Source: Typha latifolia
Taxonomy: Eukaryota > Streptophyta > Magnoliopsida > Poales > Typhaceae
DNA length: 64,000 nt
NCBI GenBank assembly: GCA_019914945.1
Contig: CM034101.1
Coordinates: 17,805,188 to 17,869,187 of the forward strand
Direction of reading: 5' to 3'
The number at the start of each line of letters is the position of its first letter. Positions within the stretch are counted from its first letter, which is position 1. The notes under the pieces are model-generated. The model ran no database searches. It worked only from the letters and a program-made list of their open reading frames with translations, and had not been told where the DNA came from. This document shows, in pieces, positions 50,553 to 62,348 of the stretch. The position numbers were made by a program, and so were the translations under genes.

Positions 50553-53500
50553 GTGTGTGTTTTGAGAATGCTATAAGTACCCTTGCCATTCACATCCTTT
50601 TAACTTTCTGTTGAAGTTGCCACCCTACTGTGGCCAATGCATTACAGTCTGTAAAGATTGATGGAATTATGTTGACAATTTGAGAGAGAACATAAACTTG
50701 TTGGTGGTATTGTCAGATTATATGGGATGAGATTGCAAATATTTTGATGGTTTGGTTTTTTTTTTGTTCTGCATATTCTTACCTTAATTCAGCTCGATCT
50801 CATTTCTCCATTGACAAGTATATTTCAACATTAAGGGAAATTATAGTGATTTTATGTTGTTGCAGTCGTTCTGTTGGATACCGTTTTGCGCCATACCTTG
50901 GCGAAACTGTTCCTTTGCTCATAAACTACTGCACTAATGCATCAGAAACTGATGAAGAACTTCGTGAATGTAGTTTGCAGGTAATTTTTGGTAATTTATG
51001 ATCTAAAATTGTGTATTTATGAGTTTTGCGTGATAAATATACTAGTAGAATAAGAAGTTGAATTTTTTGTTGAATTTCTCTTGAAGATTAACAAATTTTG
51101 TACTCCTCTAATTACTTGCAGGCACTGGAGAGTTTCCTACTTCGGTGTCCTCGAGATATATCTTCATATTGTGAGGACATTCTGAATCTTAGTTTAGAAT
51201 ACATGAGCTATGACCCGAATTTCACTGACAACATGGAGGAGGATACTGATAATGAAGGACATGAGGAGGAGGATGAGTATGTTGATTAGATACTTATGGG
51301 GTAGCTTTTAACCATTTCCTATATTTGATTGCATCATATATAACAATTTCTGGCAGTGATAGTGCAAATGAGTACACTGATGATGAGGATGCTAGTTGGA
51401 AAGTTCGAAGGGCAGCTGCAAAGTGCTTATCTGCAATCATTGTTTCTCGCCCAGAGATGCTTTCTAAGATGTATCTGGAGGCATGTCAGATATTTTCAAA
51501 TTATTTTTTTACTGCTTAATATATTGAGGAATTGATGGCTCATTATGACTTGTGACTAGGTTCTTCATTTTAAGTTTTGATTAACTAGTTCTTGTCTTAT
51601 GCCATTAGCTAGCAGTTTTGCTTTCATTGGTTAAATACTATTTACATCTCAACCTTTGTATTCTCGTTCTTTCTAAATGAATGAGCACACCTATCCTTGT
51701 GTTGGGGACATCGGTGTGATTCGTGAAATCTTAGGCTTTGACTTTTTGTTTGTAATACAGGCTTGCCCGAAGTTAATAGAAAGATTTAGAGAAAGAGAAG
51801 AGAATGTAAAGGTATTGCCGGTTTGAATTTACCAGATCCAGTACTAGGATTAATACTTGTTTTTAAAATCTTATTAAGCCTTCTGTAACTCCAGATGGAC
51901 GTTTTCAGTACATTCATTGAGTTGTTACGGCAAACTGGGAATGTAACAAAGGGACAAATTGACATTAATGAGTCAAGGCAAGTAATCAGCCTATACAATT
52001 TAAGCACTTATTAGACTGGTATTTTGGCACTTCATATAAGCTATATCATGTCGTATTGTCGTCTTGATATCTGACTTAGAATCTATTCATGATATTAGAT
52101 TGATTGCAAGAGTGCAAGAACTGTGTTACTAGAACTTTGATGATGCTTAACTGTAATCAAGTGAATTATATGTATACAGATAATTAGAGAAATGGCTCAA
52201 ATCTCATTCTTTTTCTAAGAAAGAATTTTGTTTTATTGTGTAATTGTTATTTTTGTAAAGTAAGTAAAGTTTCATGCATTACTTATCAGTTTTCTCATGG
52301 TTGCAGCCCCAGATGGCTATTGAATCAAGAAGTGCCAAAAATCATCAAATCTGTTAACAGACAGCTCCGTGAAAAATCTGTTAAGACAAAGGTAGGATTC
52401 CGCTTTTGTTCTTTTTGTTCTGCTGGTCTTTTGGTATGGTAATTGTGTTCTTTCCATTCTGTACCTTCAGGTTGGAGCATTCTCAGTGTTGAAAGAACTC
52501 GTGGTTGTCTTACCGGACTGCCTTGCCGAGCACATTGGCTCACTTGTTTCTGGGATTGAAAAGGCCTTGAATGTAAGTTGTTCCCTTGTGCTAAAATGAG
52601 GCCTTATGTCTTGCAGAGACACTGCTATATTATTTCTAATATTCTTTTTGTTTTGTCAGGATAAATCATCTACTTCAAATTTAAAGATTGAAGCTCTTGT
52701 ATTTACAAGATTAGTTATGGCTTCTCATACACCTTCCGTTTTTCACCCATACATTCAGGTACGAAATATTTCGTCCTGTCATTGTGCAAAATTCAATGGT
52801 GTCTTTGTGTAATTAAGTATAATCTATCTTGGCGATGAATATAATTTCATTTTTCTATGATCTTATTCTTTATCAAGTAGCCCCTTGAGTTTTTTTTTTG
52901 GAAATGCAAATAGTCAGAATAACCTCAGTCTAAACTAATGTAAAGAATACTGAATCTTAGCCTGACCTAAAAGGTTATTTTTCTATAGCCAAATCAAAAT
53001 AAAATTGAAATGAACATGTTTTTATCAGAATGAATGCCTCATATAGCAGACCATGCCATGCTTTTGGGGGCCAAAACTTACAATCACAGGACTTAATTGG
53101 TAAATCATAATAATGTAAGTGTGAATTGTATTTTCTTTTAAAATGTAGGGCGTGAAATGAAATTTCCCTACATTCAGACATTATGTTTTAGTGCATAGTG
53201 CTACAGTCCTCATCTTCTGAGCAGATTTTGGTGACTTCTTATCTAACTTGTAAGTGTAGAAATGAAACAGCATGTACAGATCTTAGAACATTTGGTGTGA
53301 GATTCCCATTTAGATTTGCTTCCTGCATATTAAACTATAATCATAATGCAAGTGATGTTAAGTTGATTCACGATAGAGGATAAGCAAGGTAGGGAATTAA
53401 TTGGTTTCCTTTGAGCAAGTGAATTATGATATATGAATACTGTCGTGTGCAAATCAGGCACTTAAACAATTGAGCATCACATGTAAGAGAATGTGCAAAT

Positions 53501-56500
53501 CAGGCACTTAAACAATTGAACATCACATGTAAGAGAATTGTCCCATATTGGAAATCATTGGAAAAAGAGTAAAACTGAATGGATAGATATTAGACTCCTG
53601 AGCCCTCATATATTAATAGTACAAAGGTTTTGACAGTCTTCTCAGCTCTCCCCTGTACTTATGCTTGCTTCACCTCCAAACTGGGTTTCCTTTCTTCTTT
53701 TTGCAGTTCCATCAGCCCCTTTGGGTTGGAAAGAGTTTCAAGGTTTGTCGCAAAATTTTCACTTGGTCTAGGATTCTTCCACTTTGCAAGAATTGTTTCT
53801 GAATGACATAATAAGATAAGTCTAAGCTCATGACTAATGTGTGTAAGGAGGGGGCAGTCAGCAACTTTGACCTTAAGTTGATGCATCTTCAATCTATGAA
53901 TTTGTAAATTTCAACTCTTGGCAAATCTAAAATACTAGATAGATTATTGAAGCAAGAAAAAAGTGATAATCAGCCTAGATATACCTTTTATGAATCAGTT
54001 ATATGAAGTATTTAAGTGTAGGTTGTATATTTCTACACTGGTTCACTAACTCATGGATCAATCTCATTCCATTTGCATTGCTGTGTTAATGCTAGTCCTT
54101 GCCCATCAGATATTCATTAGAAGCTTTGTCTGAAATTGGAATATGTCTTAAGTTTTATGGCAAAATCATGATTTTGATTGCTTATTAAGTAGAACAGAGT
54201 CATTGGCTGTTGAAGTTTTACTGTAACATGCTGTTTGATTTACAAGACATCATTTTTCAGTTGAGCACACCATCATTTGCTCTGATGGTTGTGTCAACTC
54301 AGATGTATCCAATATCTTGATTGTTAGGGTCTATAGGGAATATTAGTAGAAATTAGGCTGTCACCTTTATTTCTCACTTGCTATTTATATAAGTTATCTT
54401 TTCATTCATCAGTCAGGCATCCATTTACTTCTCTACAATTGTACGAGCCCTTTACGGGCTGATAAGTAACTGGAGGTTTTGGGGTCACATTATTAAGTGC
54501 AGCTGAATGGGTTATCCAAGGCTTCCTTCCAACTTATGTTCCTTTTTCAAATGGAATAAGTTCTTCCCCGACAAGTGTTTATAAAGAACAATTGTGAATT
54601 TGATTGTAGTTACCCAGTGCCCACTATTTCTTGATGATTTCCTCTCAGTATCATTCATATGCCATTGCGTAGTCATTATTACACAATACAATGGTCAACC
54701 TCTTATGGGTTCCTTAATGTCCTTTCCAGGCTCTTTCTAGTGCTGTGTTATCTGCTGTTGGAGATAGATACTATAAGGTTACTGCTGAAGCTTTACGAGT
54801 CTGTGGGGAGCTAGTCCGAGTTTTGCGTCCTAATTTTGAGGTTATATATTTTGTTTATCAATTTATCATTTGTCAAAATTGTTGGGCGAACTTCTAAGAC
54901 AAGCTGATTTGTCATGCAGACACGTTCTCTAGATTTTAGGCCTCATGTTGGCCCAATCTACAATGCTATCTTGGCTCGTCTAGCGAATCAAGATCAAGAT
55001 CAGGTTTGTCAAACTGCACTCACCGACTTTCTAGCTTGCTGTTACATCTGACGCTACTCTGTTACCAGGAGGTTAAAGAGTGTGCTATATCTTGTATGAG
55101 TCTTGCTATTTCAACTTTTGGTGATAGTCTTCAAAGAGAGCTGCCTGCTTGCCTTCCTATACTTGTTGACCGGATGGGTAATGAGATAACCCGACTTACA
55201 GCTGTGAAGGTGAATTTTCTTACCTTTGTACTGTTTGTGAGCTTGTTGTGCTTGAAATGTCTTCACTTCTTATATTAGTTCTTTTTGTCCTCTAAATATT
55301 TCTTCTAAGATATAACAGCAGCAATAATGGCATTCTGCTGGCTCAACTATCTGTTGTCAGCCATATGGATCCTTTTCATCTAGATGCTTATGCCACAGAC
55401 TATTACCAATACTTGGTTGATGTTGGTGATGGTCAGTTCAAATGGCTAAGAAGTTATGCACATATACTGCAGAAACATTTAATTGTTATTGGGTGAAAAT
55501 GTTAAATGGAAGAAATGAGTAGGTTAAGATAAGTTGAATGATGCTATAATAATTGTAGATTGAACAACATTTTAGTGTAAATCAGCCACGATACCTAATA
55601 TGAATGTGGTACTCTCTTCTTTCTTTGTCTCTGTTATAGCTTTTGTACTCCGAATTCTAATTCTTCAACTTTTGGTTGTTTCTGCTCATCCTGCGGAAGG
55701 TTCATATTGTGGTGTCTTTGCATTCGACATTAAGATGCTTAGTTCCATTGCTGCTGTCATTTAATTTCCTTAATTTTGGAAAGTTGTATATTTAAGTTGA
55801 GAGTACATGCATACCTCCATTATGCAGGCCCACATGGGCAGGCATGTGCGTGCAGGTGTGTCAATCTGCCTGTTCATGTCTTCAGAATCAATATTGGCTG
55901 TAGTATATCTTTGCTTTTTCTTGTGCATTCTGATTCTATGTCTGCTGTTACGAGTGTTTATGTTGTTGATGAATGTCTTTCTAACAGTCTTCATTTCTCC
56001 AGTATATATATACTATTTTGTTCTTACTCATAACCTTTCATCGAAGGGAGGAGGTTTGATATTTCTTCCACACATTTAAAAAACCTTAATCTTATTGTAA
56101 TGTAGCTAAAATTCTGTAACATTGCTGCTCACATATTGCTCATTTATTTCCTTCTTTTTTCTACTTTTAGTGTGCTGTGATACATATATATCTATTTGTT
56201 ACAGGCATTTGCAGTAATTGCTAACTCACCTCTTCGTGTTGATCTCTCATGTGTATTGGAGCAAGTTGTTTCAGAGTTGACAGGATTTTTGCGTAAGGTA
56301 CAGACTGGTGTACTTTCAAGGGGTTTACCTAAATGCTGACAAAGGGGTTATATTATAAAACTTAGTATTGACCTAAATACTGGTAAAGTCATTATATTAC
56401 TCTTTTGCAGGCTAATCGTGCTCTAAGACAGGCAACATTGGGGACACTGAACTCCTTAGTCGTCACTTATGGTGATAAAATTGGATCATCTTCTTATGAA

Positions 56501-59500
56501 ATTATAATTATTGAACTTTCAGCTCTTATAAGGTCAGTTCACTGTGCTAGTCTAGTCCTAAGTTATCAGACTGCTACAGATGGATATTACTAACCCATAA
56601 TGTTTTTGGCAGTGATACGGATCTACATATGACCGCTCTTGCTTTGGAGCTTTGTTGCACTATGATGACTGACAGAAATTCCAGCCAAAATGTTGGTCTA
56701 ACTGTTAGATATAAAGTTCTACCTCAAGCTCTCATATTAATTAGGAGCTCTCTATTGCAAGGGCAAGCACTACAGGTATGTTATTTGACCTTCAGTTTAG
56801 GATTTTCTCATATGTGCATGTACTAAATTTGGACATCATTGCTGCTGCAGGCACTGCAGAGATTTTTTGCTTCATTGGTTCATTCAGCAAATACAAGCTT
56901 TGATGCGCTATTAGATTCGCTTCTTTCAAGTTCTAAACCATCACCACAGTCAGGCGGGCTTGCTAAACAGGCTCTATTTTCAATTGCACAATGTGTTGCT
57001 GTACTTTGCCTAGCGGCGGGTGATCAGAAATGTGCATCTACAGTTGAAATGCTTAAAGGCATTTTGAAAGATGATAGCAGCACTAGTTCTGTATGTCCTT
57101 CTACCCTTTGATTCTATTTTTACTATTAGGTATTTTCTTTTTATCATTCCTTTTTTTTTTCCTTATCTTGTCTTTCAATGTTAGTAAATCTTAGCATGTA
57201 ATGAAACTATAATTAGTAGGAAAGTACTGTTAGACCAGATTGGACAAACTTTTGTTTCCTCAATTTATTATTTATCCTGCTCATCCAATCATCAGCGACA
57301 GTTCATTGAGCTGTAAAACTCCGAAGTTCTCTTTTTCATTGAGCTGTAAAATTCCAAAGTTCACATATTCGGCCATTTATGCTATTTTCATGATGATAAT
57401 GAGTCTCAATCGTCTTGAACTTCTTATCTAATCTTGTAAGTCAGGATAGTTTTAGTTTGCCAGTTCAAACACAAGCTGCTGTTTTGCTGCTGATCAATGA
57501 ATATCATAGTGATTGCTTCTGTTTTCACTTTTCCTGCTTTTGGTCAGGCAAAACAACACTTGGCCTTGCTATGTCTTGGGGAAATCGGACGAAGGAAAGA
57601 CCTTAGCATGCATCAACACATTGAGAATATTGTGATTGAGTCCTTCCAATCGCCTTTTGAGGAGATCAAATCTGCAGCATCTTATGCTCTTGGAAATATT
57701 GCTGTTGGCAATTTGTCTAAATATTTGCCATTTATCCTAGATCAAATTGATAATCAACAGAAGAAGCAGTACCTTTTGCTTCATTCTCTGAAGGAGGTGA
57801 TCTGTTCTCGAATTTCTCTGCCAACCTCTATTGTTTGTACTAAATATGTAACAAATGCTTCTCCCCAATCTTTTAGGTTATCGCAAGGCAATCTATTGAT
57901 CAAGCTGGCCAGGGAGAGCTTCAGGACTCATACATTGAGAAAATATTAGCCTTGCTTTTTAACCATTGTGAAAGTGATGAGGAGGGGGTTCGCAATGTAG
58001 TTGCCGAGTGTTTGGGTAAAATTGCTTTAATTGAGCCTAAGAAGCTTATTCCTGCTCTTAAGGTAAACATGTTGTGCTATTCTTAAGTCACGGAGTCTTG
58101 TTTTTATACAGTGATAGTAATGTAGAAGCTTTTGGCTTTTTGTAGGAACGCACAACCAGCTCAACGGCATTTACAAGGGCAACAGTTGTAATTGCTGTAA
58201 AATATGCCATCGTCGAACGACCTGAAAAAATAGATGAATTTCTACACTCTGAGATATCCACTTTTCTGATGCTAATAAAAGACAACGACAGGGTAATGAT
58301 GCCTTGATCATGATTAGTTTCAGGTCTTTTGTTCCTTTGATATTAATACTCATCTTTTTCTGGTTCCTGTGCAGCATGTTCGACGAGCGGCTGTTCTTGC
58401 TTTGAGTACAGCTGCTCATAACAAGCCAAATTTAATCAAAGGACTTCTTCCAGAATTGCTGCCTCTTCTATATGATCAAACTGTGGTAAAGGTATGGTTC
58501 AATTTCTGTTCGACTTTTCTAACTTTAATAAACTTATCTGTCTCATTAGACATTTGAATTTGGGAGTGGAATCTTGTAAAGTTTGAAAACTACTCTGAAG
58601 TTTGAAAACTGTGAAGTATAAAAAGTGTAACTCAGTTATTTCCTAGGCTCCATAATATCTGACCATGTTGAAGAGTTCATTTTGATGTTTGTTTGTCAGT
58701 GTTTGACATCCTTTGCTCATTTCAGCAAGAATTGATCAGAACAGTTGATCTCGGTCCATTCAAGCATGTTGTAGATGATGGTCTTGAACTCAGAAAAGCA
58801 GCTTTTGAATGTGTGGACACGCTGCTGGATAGTTGTCTTGATCAAGTGAATCCATCATCTTTTATTGTTCCTCACCTCATATCCGGTTTGAGTGGTGAGT
58901 ACAGTATACTAAGAAAACAATCCACAATCGAGACACTATAAAACTCAATAGTTTAGTCTTGAGAATGTATTTGATCATTTGATGTTCACAAAATCTAGTT
59001 GCATTAGGAAGCTTGAATTTGTGAAGTGTGAACTAACTATCACGTGCTATTAGTTTGTAATTATCCTAATTGCTTCTACTGTGTGCCCTTGTTTGAGGGT
59101 AGAGCTGGAGTGATGACTGGTGGTGGTCATAATTGTGATGGCAAATGATATCCTAATGTTTCTTTGTAAAATGTTGCCTGTTTTTCAGTTCAAAGAACCT
59201 AATTATTAGTACTTGCTTATGATTGTAGCTCATCTTAGATGATCATTCTCGTGCCTTGCTAGCATAACCCATATTACATAAACTTCTTCCCCCTATTATG
59301 CTAATTTTGTACTTCTCATTGGAACATCCAATCATGTTACTGACATTTATATCCCATATACTTGCTCCCATTCAGTCTGATTGTCAGTTCTATGAAATTG
59401 AATGGCTTGTGCAATATATATATATATATATATATATATATTCTTCATTTTGCTAGAATTCTGGTACAACATGTTATGATTCTAACTTATAATAATTTCT

Positions 59501-60569
59501 ATTATTCACAGACCATTATGATGTCAAGATGCCTTGCCATCTGATTCTGTCAAAACTAGCAGACAAGTGTCCTGCTGCTGTCCTTGCAGGTTGGTTGCCT
59601 TCAAAATTAAAACTACACCTTGAAAGTTTATTAAAAATAGATTGAGAGTGTAGTCTGTAATTGTTTCTTAAATTCTTGCAGTTTTGGACTCATTGGTTAA
59701 TCCTCTTGAAAAGACCATTAGTCACAAGCCAAAGACTGATGCTGTGAAACAAGAGGTAGATCGTAATGAGGATATGATTCGGAGTGCTCTTAGAGCAATT
59801 GCTTCCTTGAGCCGTATAAGGTCAGAAAATCTCTAAACTCACATCACACGATAATTTTGCTTAATGTATTTGTTCTCTTTGGTACATAATTATTATATCT
59901 CCAGTGATGTGTGTATGGGTGCCCCATATTTCCATATGTATGCTCTGACATACAATGACAAGTTCTGTTAGATCTGAGCCATATGTGGTTCTATTGTCGA
60001 TAAGGTTTATGATTTAATACCTATTATCTTCATCAAAATTTCAGCCATAATATCATTCATGAGAGCTCAACAAATACATGGGTTCATATTTGTTTATCCA
60101 TTAATCAAAATCAAAGTGGGTGTGTTGTTTTACAGGAAGAAATATCTTCTTCCTGTAAGTGGTCACTATCAAGTAGCTGAATGTGATTAGAGCATCATAT
60201 CGTGTTTATCCATTAGGATTTGTTCAATCTTTTCTAATGGTGTTGTTTTGGTCTCTTGTGCACATTTATCCTGTGCATACATATATTATATACACCATTT
60301 TGTTGTGCTCTTTTGACAGTCAAGTTTTATGCATTAGGTTGAATTGTGATATTCCTTTCATTTGCGTCAATACCTTGTAGTTATTCACATGGAGGTCTAT
60401 AATTTTTGGTCTCGTAATTTTTGTATGGTATCTAACTCTCCCTTTTTTATCTGTGCTAATTTTTCTCTGCAGTGGAGGCGACTGTAGTTTGCAGTTTAAG
60501 GCGCTGATGAACAAAATAGCAAGTACTGCTCCTCTTGCTGAGAAGTACATCTCTGTGCGGTGTGAGTGA
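45617..60569 (+). CDS. CAND1: CAND1, cullin-associated NEDD8-dissociated protein 1 (1221 aa, 28 coding exons)
   Basis: Coding exons: 45617-45655, 45761-45930, 46382-46592, 48904-49069, 49236-49365, 50866-50980, 51122-51276, 51357-51480, 51761-51811, 51895-51977, 52307-52391, 52471-52572, 52660-52758, 54730-54840, 54920-55003, 55069-55209, 56205-56297, 56411-56532, 56613-56775, 56851-57090, 57548-57796, 57877-58062, 58146-58292, 58375-58491, 58726-58894, 59512-59589, 59682-59820, 60473-60569. They total 3666 nt in one frame; plant CAND1 is about 1220 aa. Landmarks: [20 protein letters not shown] at the start, the acidic loop [35 protein letters not shown], and near the end [24 protein letters not shown]1 is an all-HEAT-repeat solenoid that wraps un-neddylated CUL1-RBX1 and exchanges F-box modules of SCF ubiquitin ligases, and so affects auxin and other hormone signalling. 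Two ATGs are adjacent; the second gives the usual MANMN start. Two introns start with GC (see findings). Nothing suggests loss of function. Confidence 0.96.
47500..48260. other. Low-complexity and possible repeat insertion in CAND1 intron (46593-48903)
   Basis: The 2.3-kb intron contains a poly-T tract at about 47638-47657, then CT/TTC-rich sequence and related AT-rich segments (two copies of a TATACATATTTAT / TATGTATACG theme around 48020-48140). No transposase or reverse transcriptase code is visible. Confidence 0.3.
49860..50230. mobile_element. Possible LTR-retrotransposon fragment in CAND1 intron
   Basis: The block reads GATGCAAGACAACTTC, AAATAATCAAATCC, GATATTCATTAACCAATAAA and AGAATAGCCCTATAAGG. 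This is the style of a plant Copia LTR edge, recognised by general pattern only. It has no coding content. Confidence 0.3.
50500..50552. repeat. (TG)n(TA)n microsatellite in CAND1 intron
   Basis: A short TGTG stretch followed by about 44 bp of AT dinucleotides, then CTGTGTGTG. Confidence 0.9.
53448..53538. repeat. Tandem duplication, about 46 bp, in CAND1 intron
   Basis: Two near-identical units (GTGCAAATCAGGCACTTAAA, CAATTGAxCATCACATGTAA, GAGAA) sit next to each other and differ at one or two bases, so the duplication is recent. Confidence 0.85.
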
Positions 60570-60992
60570 TGATGGAAGAGATGTACCATCAAGAAATTGC
60601 TAAACAGTCATGCTTAGTGGATGTGCCTGTCGGACTGCAGGGCAGAATTCCTCCCTTCGAATACATAGAAATCTTACCTTGTTCAGTTATCCATCACTGC
60701 ACCGGATATTGGTGGAGAAGAACATGGGCTAGAGGTGATCATAAATTTATAATATGATGCACAGCTGAAATCTTTTGTACATGGACTTACTGTCAGCTGG
60801 AGATGGTATTCCATATATTGGAGGTTGAGGGTGTTTCTTTCGATAGGATGAGATGTTTTAGGTTGGTCTGACTCTGTTTCTGTATAATCAACTCTGATAT
60901 AGTTCAGCGCAAAAACTGCAGCACACTGTTGTGTGTCTCATCCATGTTGGTTTCTTCTATTGGTTCTGATGAATTGCATCTTGGTTGTGAAT

Positions 60993-61027
<35 letters not shown>

Positions 61028-61464
61028 AAGTTGTGGAATCCACACATATAGCAAAATGTATAACTGGATTTCGTTAATTCTGCAAGTTAAAACAAAATTT
61101 GGGGGATCCTTATTTTTAATGATCTAGTGAAAATTTCTAGTGTTGAATTACAAATAGTGGAATATTCCAACAGATGATATAATATATTATGGTGATCTTG
61201 ATATCTAGTGTTTATACTTCGATGGTAGTTTATATTCCTGTTATTGGAATCATTTATATCTTAGATAAAATGGATATAGCAAAGTTAAATATCGATTACA
61301 TAATATCAACATTCCATGCAACAATTCAAGCCATTAGGCTTTTGACAATTGACATACATAAGACACACAACCTTATTCCTCAAGCACGACTTATTTGGTA
61401 GTTGGTATTAATATAGTTGAAAATATATGAGAGGAGTCGTCTCACAATCACAGAGCCACCACCC
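60570..61464. other. CAND1 3' flank, convergent with the glycine-rich protein gene
   Basis: The 3'UTR of CAND1 should occupy the first few hundred bases. A pure poly-T tract of about 30 bp lies at 60997-61026. No other coding sequence is seen. Confidence 0.5.
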
Positions 61465-62291
61465 TCATGGAATATAGCCATAACGCTCCCCGGCGGAACC
61501 GCCTCCGGCTCCGCCACCGCTGCCGCTGCCGCTGCCGTAGCCTCCGGCTCCTCCATAACCTGCACCGCCACCTCCACCACTCCCTCCGCCGCCTCCTGAG
61601 CCACCACCATGTTCTCCACCACCGTATCCTGCACCGCCGCCGGAGCCACTGCCACTTCCATAACCGCCGGCTCCACCAGCATAGCCACCTCCACCGCCGC
61701 TTCCGCCGCCCCCCCCACCACCATGCCCTCCGCCAGAACCGTACCCAGAACCACCACCGGCGCCCTCCCCGGAGCCATACCCTCCCCATGCTCTCCACCC
61801 GCGCCGTACCCGCCACCTCCACCGCTGCCCCCGCCACCTCCGTAGCCTCCTCCATGCTCTCCACCAGCACCATAACCGCTACCGCTTCCACTGCCGCCTC
61901 CACTACCATACCCAGCTCCATGCTCACCCCCTTCAGCGGTGCCATAGCCGCCGCCACCCCCACTACCGCCGCCGCCGCCGCCGCCATAGCCAACTCCATT
62001 CTTGACTACTCCATACCCAGCTCCCTCGCCGGCTCCGTGGCCAGCGCCATACCCTCCTCCATGTTCTCCTGCCTCACCGTAGCCGCCACCGGAGCCTCCA
62101 CCGCCGCCGCCGCCATAACCAAGGCCTCCGGCTCCTCCGTAACCGGCACCGCCGCCAATGCCGTGACCTGCACCATATCCTCCTCCCTCTAAATTAAGGA
62201 GAGTCCTAGTGGCAGAACATATGGTTACACCGAAGAGCACAAATAGTGCAATAGAGATCACAACTCTACTAGTATTAATACTCGTAGCCAT
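61465..62291 (-). CDS. Secreted glycine-rich protein, about 275 aa, with apparent one-base frameshift
   Basis: Starting at the ATG at 62291 (MATSINTSRV), residues 1-27 form a signal peptide (hydrophobic VVISIALFVLFGVTICSA). The body is almost wholly Gly with Tyr, Ser, Ala, His and Glu in repeats such as GYGAGHG, GGGGGSGGG and GEHGGGYG. The frame breaks near 61784: the repeat context GEHGxGGYG has lost one G in a GGGG run. Reading past this point in the -1 frame restores Gly/Tyr repeats without a stop, down to ERYGYIP and TGA at 61467-61465. Without the correction the original frame stays open to 61380 but becomes Val/Ala/Met-rich. Glycine-rich secreted proteins of this class are structural cell-wall proteins. 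An in-frame ATG at 62315 is too close to the TATA box to be used. Confidence 0.7.
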
Positions 62292-62340
62292 GACGAGAAG
62301 CTTGTTGTGTTGCATGAAATGGGAGGAGGGGAGTGATAGG

Positions 62341-62348
62341 TATATATA
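62341..62348 (-). promoter_or_regulatory. TATA box of the glycine-rich protein gene
   Basis: TATATATA (minus strand, context CACTATATATACC) lies 50 bp upstream of the MATSIN start codon. Transcription would begin about 25-30 bp downstream, which excludes the ATG at 62315. Confidence 0.45.

Noticed and set aside
61467..62192. 241-codon plus-strand frame rich in His, Arg and Leu
   Set aside because: It is the complement of glycine-codon repeats (GGN/GGC read as NCC/GCC) and lacks protein-like composition.
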